11,191 bases of DNA from Kmv34 sp964524965 (GTDB taxonomy: Bacteria > Aerophobota > Aerophobia > Aerophobales > B3-G15), in NCBI GenBank assembly GCA_964524965.1, contig CAZGDY010000053.1:1-11191 (forward strand), given 5' to 3'. The notes under the pieces are model-generated. The model was given only the letters and a program-made list of their open reading frames with translations, did not search any database and had not been told where the DNA came from. The position numbers and the translations under genes are program-made. Position 1 is the first letter of the stretch; each line of letters begins with the position of its first letter. Positions 5,620-11,191 of the stretch are shown one piece after another.

Positions 5620-7299
5620 ATGTGGGATTATATTGTTGGTATCTTTTGTAGCTACCCTCAGATAGCTATATTCCTGACTATTGCCGTTGGCTATTATGTC
5701 GGCACGATTAAATTTTTTAAGTTTAACCTCGGTTCAACTACCGGAGTCCTTCTGGTTGCTCTCCTTATAGGCCAGATGAAAATTGAGATTCATCCACTAT
5801 TGAAAACAGTGGGATTTGCTTTGTTTATTTTTACCATAGGTTATAAGGTGGGACCACAGTTTTTTCACTCTTTGGGAAAAAAGGGAATAAGTTATCTTGG
5901 GATTTCTATTGTAGTTGCTTTGACTGGTTTAGGTATGGTTATATTCCTGGGAAAGATATTAGGATTGGATGAGGGCTTTGCAGCAGGGCTTTTAGGTGGA
6001 GCTATGACCCAATCTGCAATATTAGGAACAGCTGACGAAGCTATTAAACATCTGTCTATTTCAGCTTCACAAAAGACTATTCTTCAAAGTAATATGGCTG
6101 CAGCTTATGCCATAACTTATATTTTTGGAACCGCCGGATTCATTCTCTTTGTTAGGTTAATTCCTAAGATTTTGAAGATCAACCTCGGAGAGGAAGCCAA
6201 AAAATTGGAAGAACAAATGTCAGGAGCCTTAACTGATGAAAAAAGCCCCGAATTATTCTCCTGGTATAAGAAACTTAATTTACGAGCATATAAAGTTGAG
6301 AATAAAGAAATAGCAACAAAAACTGTGGATGAGTTAGAAAAGATGTTTGATAAAAACGTGATAGTGGAAAAGATAAAGCGCGCTAATAATCTAATCAAAC
6401 CTCAGTCAGATACAACAGTACAAATTGGGGATGAGATTGCACTGGTCGGGGACCGGAGAAAATTTTTTAATGCAGACAGAATAATAGGTTCTGAAATTGA
6501 TGATAGAGAAATGATAGATATTATGGGTGAGATTTTAAGTGTTTGTATTCTCAAATCTGGAGCGATTGGAAAGACATTGGGTCAAATCAGTGAAAAGTAC
6601 GGATACGGTTGTTTTCTTAGAAAAATTACCCGCCAGGGGCAGGAATTGCCGCTTGCTAAGGATATAGTAATACATAAATGTGATGTCTTACAGATAACTG
6701 GAGCTAAAAAGGATGTAGAAAGAATGGTCAAAGCTTTGGGATATCCAGAAAGGTATACTATGACTACCGACATGATCATGGTAGGTTTGGGATGCGTTTT
6801 GGGTACACTGTTAGGACTTGTAGCTGTGCCGGTGTTTGGCTTACCCCTGGGATTAGGAATAGGTGGAGGAGTCTTGATATCCGGACTAATATTTGGTTGG
6901 TTACGATCACTACATCCCACCTTTGGCCAGATACCTAATGGAACCCAATGGATCTTTACTAATCTAGGGCTAAACCTGTTTATTGCCTGCGTTGGTTTAA
7001 CAGCTGGTCCCAGAGTTGTTCATGCTATCCAAATTACGGGTGTCTCTTTAGCATGGGCTGGAGCAATCGTAACCATTACCCCCTTAATTATAGGTTTGCT
7101 GTTTGGTAGGTTGGTTATCAAAATGAACAATGTCCTACTTTTTGGGGCATTAACTGGAGCAGGCACCTGTACGGCAGCATTGAATTCGCTTAAAGAACAA
7201 TCTCGCAGTGCAATGCCTGTGTTAGGATACACTATCGGTTATGCATTTGGAAATATTTTTCTTACCATCTGGGGAACGGTAATTGTCCATGTGATGTGA
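5620..7299 (+). CDS. aspT: Aspartate:alanine antiporter
   Basis: An inner-membrane carrier of the aspartate:alanine exchanger family (TC 2.A.81). It swaps external aspartate for internal alanine, which moves net negative charge inward. The 559 residues show the family layout: hydrophobic helices in residues 1-182, a large hydrophilic loop (about 183-380) resembling RCK_C/TrkA-C domains, with one strand set ending IGDEIALVG and a second ending KCDVLQITGA, and a second hydrophobic half (about 384-559). Conserved motifs include GLLGGAMTQSAILGTADEAI (123-142), NLGLNLFIACVGLTAGP (448-464) and GALTGAGTCTAAL (509-521). A TTGGAG site lies seven bases before the ATG. The stop is TGA. The 40-base gap to aspD implies one operon. 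A related AAE carrier for another dicarboxylate is possible, but aspD next door argues for aspartate. Confidence 0.95.
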   Translation: MWDYIVGIFCSYPQIAIFLTIAVGYYVGTIKFFKFNLGSTTGVLLVALLIGQMKIEIHPLLKTVGFALFIFTIGYKVGPQFFHSLGKKGISYLGISIVVALTGLGMVIFLGKILGLDEGFAAGLLGGAMTQSAILGTADEAIKHLSISASQKTILQSNMAAAYAITYIFGTAGFILFVRLIPKILKINLGEEAKKLEEQMSGALTDEKSPELFSWYKKLNLRAYKVENKEIATKTVDELEKMFDKNVIVEKIKRANNLIKPQSDTTVQIGDEIALVGDRRKFFNADRIIGSEIDDREMIDIMGEILSVCILKSGAIGKTLGQISEKYGYGCFLRKITRQGQELPLAKDIVIHKCDVLQITGAKKDVERMVKALGYPERYTMTTDMIMVGLGCVLGTLLGLVAVPVFGLPLGLGIGGGVLISGLIFGWLRSLHPTFGQIPNGTQWIFTNLGLNLFIACVGLTAGPRVVHAIQITGVSLAWAGAIVTITPLIIGLLFGRLVIKMNNVLLFGALTGAGTCTAALNSLKEQSRSAMPVLGYTIGYAFGNIFLTIWGTVIVHVM

Positions 7300-7385
7300 C
7301 TCAGAAAACTTTCCCTAATAAATCCCTTTTATTTCTTACAAAGAGTCCCCTTAATCGCGATGTCCTGGCTCCCTCACCTCATTGC

Positions 7386-7413
7386 TTGATTTTATTTTAA
7401 GATATGGTAAAAT
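7386..7413 (+). promoter_or_regulatory. Candidate promoter of cysE
   Basis: TTGATT (7386-7391) and TAAAAT (7408-7413) are separated by 16 bases. A start near 7420 would give cysE a very short leader. It suggests that cysE is expressed separately from aspDT, although no clear terminator lies between 7300 and 7385. Confidence 0.45.
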
Positions 7414-7433
7414 AAAAGCCACTTATTGATAAT

Positions 7434-8117
7434 GTGATTAACAAAATGTTTGAAGATATAAAAACTATATTTGAAAGAGATCCTGCTGCCAGGAGTATTT
7501 GGGAAGTTTTGCTTTATACTGGATTACATGCTATTTTTTGGCATAAAATAGCTCATTTTCTTTATCAAAATAAATTTTATTTTTTAGCAAGACTAATTTC
7601 TCAAACAGTCCGCTTTTTCACAGGTATTGAAATCCACCCAGGAGCAAAAATCAAAAAGGGGTTTTTCATAGATCACGGAATGGGTGTTGTCATTGGAGAA
7701 ACTACCGAAATAGGTGATAATGTAACTTTATTCCAGGCAGTCACTCTGGGAGGAACGGGCAAAGAAAAAGGAAAAAGACATCCTACTATTGGAAGTAACG
7801 TTACTATTGCCGCGGGTGCTAAAGTACTGGGAAACATACAAATAGGTGATAATGTAATTATAGGAGCCGGTTCTGTAGTCGTAAAAAATGTTCCTTCTGA
7901 TTCTACAGTAGTAGGAGTTCCGGGTAGAATAATTAAACATAAGGGGAAAAAAGTATTTACAATAACTCTTGAGCACGGAAATTTACCGGATCCGATCCTG
8001 GAACGGCTAAAAAAGTTCAGGCAAGAGTTAAACGTAGTAGAAAAGCTTATCAATACTTGGAAAAAAGAAGGTTTTGAAAAAAAAGATCTTAATTCTAAAA
8101 AAGGAATTTCCTTATGA
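7434..8117 (+). CDS. cysE: Serine O-acetyltransferase
   Basis: This enzyme acetylates L-serine with acetyl-CoA to give O-acetylserine, the committed step of cysteine synthesis (EC 2.3.1.30). The 227-residue protein has the helical N-terminal domain with the ERDPAARS signature (14-21) and a left-handed beta-helix of hexapeptide repeats (about 66-166). The catalytic His in EIHPGA is H68; D80-H81 lie in FIDHGMGVVIGET; GTGKEKGKRHPTIG (107-120) is the usual acetyl-CoA loop region. The length fits the shorter, Bacillus-type CysE. The tail past 170 is lysine-rich. The start is uncertain: GTG at 7434 aligns well with the family, but ATG at 7446 is equally possible, and neither has a good Shine-Dalgarno site. 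No cysK is seen. The TGA stop overlaps the next gene's ATG. Confidence 0.95.
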   Translation: MINKMFEDIKTIFERDPAARSIWEVLLYTGLHAIFWHKIAHFLYQNKFYFLARLISQTVRFFTGIEIHPGAKIKKGFFIDHGMGVVIGETTEIGDNVTLFQAVTLGGTGKEKGKRHPTIGSNVTIAAGAKVLGNIQIGDNVIIGAGSVVVKNVPSDSTVVGVPGRIIKHKGKKVFTITLEHGNLPDPILERLKKFRQELNVVEKLINTWKKEGFEKKDLNSKKGISL

Positions 8118-8665
8118 AAGAAAAAGAAAAAGAAAAAAAAGAAGAAAAACTTTGGAAGAAAAAAATTGGAAAAGAAGAAGGTTTTTTTCAATTTTACCTT
8201 ATTTCAACCCAAGAACCTGTATTTGTTTTGGAAACAACCTTCGGAAAATTTCAGCGAAGATTTGGTAGCCTCTCCCTGCTGGGAAGTCCTCGCATGGAAA
8301 ATTCTCTTTCATTACCAATTTTTTATATTCGCAAAAGACAAAAAGCTACTGCAGAACAAACACATGATATTAGCGGGTTCAACTTACAAAAGCTAACTCC
8401 TCAACACATAATCCTATCAGTAGAAAACCCTCATCAAAAATCCTTGTATGAATTAGCTCTTTTCCACAAGAATATCAGAGCTTTTTTTAAAAAAAAGTAT
8501 GTTTTAGCCTCAGATAAAAAAGAAGCTATCCAATATTCAAATAAATTCAAGTCTCTCTATACTATAAAAGCTACCAAAGCCAAAAAAGTGTACTGCTACC
8601 CAATAGTAACCTTAACCAAAGACATCCTTACCTTAAATAGAGAGAAAAAAACTTATCGCCGATAA
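8114..8665 (+). CDS. Hypothetical protein translationally coupled to cysE
   Basis: I do not recognise this 183-residue protein. Its ATG overlaps the cysE stop (ATGA), and AAGGAA lies eight bases upstream inside cysE, so translation is probably coupled. The first 22 residues are almost all lysine and glutamate, encoded by a purine tract. The rest is very basic with mixed hydrophobic strands; it has no signal peptide, no clear membrane segment and no cysteine cluster (a single Cys). The codon pattern and lack of internal stops over 550 bases support a real gene, as does the neat overlap; alternative frames through the same stretch give less protein-like sequence. It ends 40 bases from the convergent rpoD stop. 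The product could be a nucleic-acid-binding or ribosome-associated basic protein, but that rests on charge alone. Confidence 0.6.
   Translation: MKEKEKEKKEEKLWKKKIGKEEGFFQFYLISTQEPVFVLETTFGKFQRRFGSLSLLGSPRMENSLSLPIFYIRKRQKATAEQTHDISGFNLQKLTPQHIILSVENPHQKSLYELALFHKNIRAFFKKKYVLASDKKEAIQYSNKFKSLYTIKATKAKKVYCYPIVTLTKDILTLNREKKTYRR
8116..8180 (+). repeat. Purine-rich low-complexity tract
   Basis: The plus strand from the cysE/hypothetical junction is almost all A and G, with repeated AAAAAG units, an eight-A run and a later seven-A run. It encodes the Lys/Glu-rich start of the unknown protein. Such tracts are prone to slippage and to sequencing error. Confidence 0.6.
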
Positions 8666-8705
8666 AAAAAATTTAAATGGGTTGGAAAAAAAGTTTTTCT
8701 TTCGC

Positions 8706-9989
8706 TTACATAAAATACTCTTCTAACCTTTTCCTTTTGGCTATCTCTTTTAAATGGGCAAGAACTTTAGCTTCTATTTGCCTGATTCTCTCTCTCGTCA
8801 CTCCGTATCTTTCTCCTATTTCCTGTAAAGTGCAATCCCATCCATCTTCTGTTCCAAACCGTAGTTTCAAAATTTCTCTTTCCCTGTCGTCTTTCACTTG
8901 TCTTATTAACTCTTCTATTTCTTTCCTGAGATATCTTAAATTAACTTCCTGGAATGGACAATTAGCTTTATCATTTTCGATAAGCTCTATGAGATAGCTA
9001 TCTTCTTCTTCTCCTACTGGAGCATCCATAGAAGTAGAGCGAATAATAACCCTCTGGACTTTTTCTACTTTCTCTAAGGATATTCCACAACGTCCGGATA
9101 TATCTCTTGCTGTAGGAGATCTCCCTAATTCCTGTTCCAATTCTTGAGAAATTCGGTTTACCTTTTTCATAAGCTCGGTTATGTGAATGGGGACCCTAAT
9201 AGTTCTAGATTGATCAGAAATAGCTCGCGAAAGAGATTGTCTTATCCACCAACTAGCGTAGGTACTAAAGCGGTTGCCTCTACTATAATCGAATTTATCT
9301 ACTGCTCTTGCCAGTCCAATATTTCCTTCCTGAATTAAATCAAGAAACGGTACTCCCCTGCCGGTGTACTTTTTTGCAAAACTCACCACCAACCTAAGAT
9401 TAGCTTTTATCATCTTATTTCTATAAATTTCATAACAATAATGCGCTTTTTTAATTCCTTTTTGTAAAAAGAAAAAACAATCTCTATCCTGAGGAGGACG
9501 TAAAAATTTACTTTCTTCTTCTCGAATTCGACAAATCAAATCACTAACTTTTTTCACTTTTTTAAATTTTTTTCTTATACTTTTTAAATCTTCGCTCCCT
9601 AATCCTTTCTCTCTAATTAAGGACAAAACATAGTTATTTTTTTGAACAAGTTGTGTTACTTGGAAAATACTTCTACGCAAAACTTTTTTGCTATCTTTTA
9701 TTTTTCTTCCATAATCTCTTTCTTCTTCGACTGAAAGCAAAGGAGTTTTCCCTATTTCTTGAAGATATTTTCCAATACCATCGGTTACCTCTCCGGGTAA
9801 AGACTCAGGTTTACTTAACTCTTCCTTCTCCTCGGGAATTATTTCTATTCCTTCTTGTTCTATTATATTAAAAAGATCCTCTATCTCTGCTCCCTTAACT
9901 GTAGCTGCTACTCTTTTGATGTCCTTAGAAGTAAGCTTGTTCTCTTTTTGGGCTTTTTCTAAAAGCCTTTCTACCACGTCTTTTTTCAT
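8706..9989 (-). CDS. rpoD: Primary RNA polymerase sigma factor (sigma-70/sigma-A)
   Basis: The housekeeping sigma factor that directs RNA polymerase to -10/-35 promoters. The 427 residues contain a region 1.1-like acidic N-terminus (about 1-58), region 1.2 (DGIGKYLQEIGKTPLLSVEEE, 70-90), region 2 (193-265, with NLRLVVSFAKKYTGRG and the -10 reading helix FSTYASWWIRQ), region 3 (270-345), and region 4 (350-422) with the -35 helix-turn-helix GVTRERIRQIEAK (396-408). Between 1.2 and 2.1 there is an extra segment of about 90 residues (101-190), absent from Bacillus SigA and much shorter than the E. coli insert. Region 1.1 and the dnaG neighbour indicate the primary sigma. The ATG is 10 bases after the dnaG stop, with AAGAGG six bases upstream overlapping that stop, so the two are co-transcribed. 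Confidence 0.96.
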   Translation of the reverse strand: MKKDVVERLLEKAQKENKLTSKDIKRVAATVKGAEIEDLFNIIEQEGIEIIPEEKEELSKPESLPGEVTDGIGKYLQEIGKTPLLSVEEERDYGRKIKDSKKVLRRSIFQVTQLVQKNNYVLSLIREKGLGSEDLKSIRKKFKKVKKVSDLICRIREEESKFLRPPQDRDCFFFLQKGIKKAHYCYEIYRNKMIKANLRLVVSFAKKYTGRGVPFLDLIQEGNIGLARAVDKFDYSRGNRFSTYASWWIRQSLSRAISDQSRTIRVPIHITELMKKVNRISQELEQELGRSPTARDISGRCGISLEKVEKVQRVIIRSTSMDAPVGEEEDSYLIELIENDKANCPFQEVNLRYLRKEIEELIRQVKDDREREILKLRFGTEDGWDCTLQEIGERYGVTRERIRQIEAKVLAHLKEIAKRKRLEEYFM

Positions 9990-9999
9990 GTTATACCTC

Positions 10000-11191
10000 T
10001 TATTCTCTTTCTCGTATAAGGATACTTTTTTGTAATTGACTTATTTGTTGCCCTAAATTCTTCACTTTCTCTTCCTCGCCTCCTCGCTGTTCGCACTCCT
10101 TCATCTCTAAGGTAAGTTGCTCTTTTTTACTTTGCTTTTTTCGCCTTATCAAGGCTCGAACAGCTTCTCCAGCTGCTTGTTGAATATTTACTCCCTGGAG
10201 GGAAGGATCATTAAAAGAAAGAGAAGATATAAAAGAACAAAGAGTTTCATCAACTGTTCTGTTAATAAGATAGGAAGGAGTAATTTCATCATTTTGACAC
10301 AAAAAAATCTCCTGGGCTAACTCGCGACAAAGAGGATGGGTAAAATTATCAGAAGGGAAATCATCTTTAACTACTTCTATGGCCTCTTGATCGCAAAGCA
10401 TTATCTGGAGAAGTCTTTTTTCCATTTCTTCTTGTTTGGGTACTTCAAATTTTAAAGTACGAGAAAAAGAAAATTTATTTTTTTCTTTGCAAAACCGATT
10501 GAATTCAGATCTTAGCGATTCTTCGCTAAGTTTAAGTGCCTGGGACAATTTCCTCAAAATATCATCTAAAATATGTTTTGATTTTATCTTTTTTAAAGTA
10601 AAAAACAAGGAATTTACTATTTTTAATTTTTTTTCAAGAGTAAGAGGTTGATTATTATCTATATCTATTTTAATCCTATAGTCCATATAAGATAAGGCTT
10701 TTTCCTTTGCCTCTAAAAAAGCATCTAATCCATTTTTTCTGACAGAGTCTGCCGGGTCCTTTCCTGAAAAAGAAATTATTTTTACCTGAAGACCATTCTC
10801 CAATAATAAATCAATTCCTCTAATAGTTGCTGCTTCTCCTGCGCTGTCCTTATCATAAGCAAGAAAAACTGTATCAACATATCTTTTTAATATTCGGACC
10901 TGAGAATCAGTAAGAGAAGTTCCTAAGGAAGCTACAAGGTTGTGTATGCCCTCTTGATAAAGAGTGATTACATCGGTGTACCCTTCCACTAAAATAACTT
11001 CCTTGGTTTTTCTCATTTCCTCTCCAGCTAAATCTAATCCATACAAATTTTTGCCTTTGTCAAATATAGGTGAGGAAGGAGAATTTACGTATTTAGGCAA
11101 AGATTCATCAAGTACTCGAGCTCAAAAGCCTATTGTTTTTTTTGAGAAAGAAAATATGGGAAATATTATACGCTCCCTAAAATAAACATAA
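10000..11191 (-). CDS. dnaG: DNA primase, 5' part beyond the window, with one in-frame TGA
   Basis: This enzyme makes the RNA primers for DNA replication. The visible part covers the end of the RNA polymerase core domain, the Toprim domain (VILVEGYTDV with the catalytic Glu, then AYDKDSAG with two Asp), and the C-terminal region that binds DnaB helicase. From 11100 to the window edge the same frame continues to read as primase: FRERIIFPI, then TIGF, a TGA at 11122-11124, then ARVLDESLPKYVNSP. Family members have GF-(G/S)-G-R here, so the stop replaces one small residue with the frame kept on both sides. The TTG at 11100 has no ribosome binding site and lies inside the conserved core, so it is unlikely to be the true start. 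The N-terminal zinc-binding domain lies beyond the window. It is followed by rpoD after 10 bases. Confidence 0.9.
11122..11124 (-). other. In-frame TGA codon within dnaG
   Basis: On the minus strand the codons read ATA GGC TTT TGA GCT CGA GTA, that is I-G-F-stop-A-R-V. The residue expected in DnaG at this position is Gly or Ser. A single change from GGA would produce TGA. An eight-A run lies 12 bases upstream (11136-11143 on the complement), but the frame is correct on both sides of it, so it is not a compensated frameshift. Confidence 0.85.

Noticed and set aside
7300..7385. Terminator after aspT
   Set aside because: Only a weak AATAAA/TTTATT pairing is present, without a GC stem, so I could not support it.
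7297..8117. Genome-wide reading of TGA as glycine (genetic code 25)
   Set aside because: aspT and cysE end in TGA at the lengths expected for their families, the cysE TGA forms a clean ATGA overlap, and no other gene in the window has an internal TGA.
7673..8191. Long minus-strand open frames opposite cysE
   Set aside because: They are antisense shadows of cysE and the purine tract, starting with poly-Phe, and cysE itself is unambiguous.
8074..8396. Two other plus-strand frames over the start of the hypothetical gene
   Set aside because: They are short, lack a ribosome binding site, and are less protein-like than the frame that overlaps the cysE stop.
8666..8705. Bidirectional terminator between the hypothetical gene and rpoD
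   Set aside because: The only hairpin (GAAAAA/TTTTTC) is pure AT apart from its base pair at the foot, and it is not followed by a clean T run on either strand.
11098..11100. TTG as the real start of dnaG
   Set aside because: It has no Shine-Dalgarno site, it falls inside a conserved motif (LPKYVNSP), and primase sequence continues upstream in the same frame.
11095..11124. Selenocysteine at the dnaG TGA
   Set aside because: The position is not a redox site in primase, and I see no convincing SECIS-like hairpin immediately downstream of the codon.

Overview
The window reads as a chromosomal segment of a low-GC bacterium with a standard sigma-70 promoter style and good Shine-Dalgarno sites. 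It holds ten recognisable housekeeping or metabolic genes and one unknown gene. The lineage cannot be fixed from what is visible; AT-rich coding sequence, several TTG starts and a short-insert sigma-A type RpoD would fit one of many uncultured phyla. TAA is the usual stop, with TAG once (csp) and TGA twice (aspT, cysE).

Layout. Positions 130-3542 are all on the minus strand, transcribed right to left: a ComF-type phosphoribosyltransferase, a cold-shock protein with a near-perfect promoter, a long-form ribosome hibernation factor (hpf), a PTS EIIA of the PtsN/fructose class, and S-adenosylmethionine synthetase (metK). The hpf-ptsN order recalls the rpoN-hpf-ptsN clusters of other bacteria, but no rpoN lies between csp and hpf. 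A 447-base divergent intergenic region (3543-3989) follows.

Positions 3990-7299 on the plus strand hold aspD and aspT. Together these form an aspartate-to-alanine decarboxylation module: AspT exchanges external aspartate for internal alanine, and AspD decarboxylates aspartate inside, which consumes a cytoplasmic proton and can build proton-motive force. Next come serine acetyltransferase (cysE) and a 183-residue unknown protein whose start overlaps the cysE stop (ATGA).

Positions 8706-11191 on the minus strand hold dnaG followed by rpoD, the core of the classical macromolecular-synthesis operon. The window ends inside dnaG.

The most surprising observation is in dnaG. The primase reading frame continues past the apparent TTG start at 11100 to the window edge with clear family similarity, but a single in-frame TGA (11122-11124) sits where the family has the first small residue of its GF-G/S-G-R motif. 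Other points worth a look are a long nested inverted repeat between csp and hpf, the unknown CysE-coupled protein, and the repeat-bearing region upstream of aspD. I do not see a CRISPR array, transposase, phage gene, tRNA, rRNA or defence system, and I cannot support a claim of a wholly new system.
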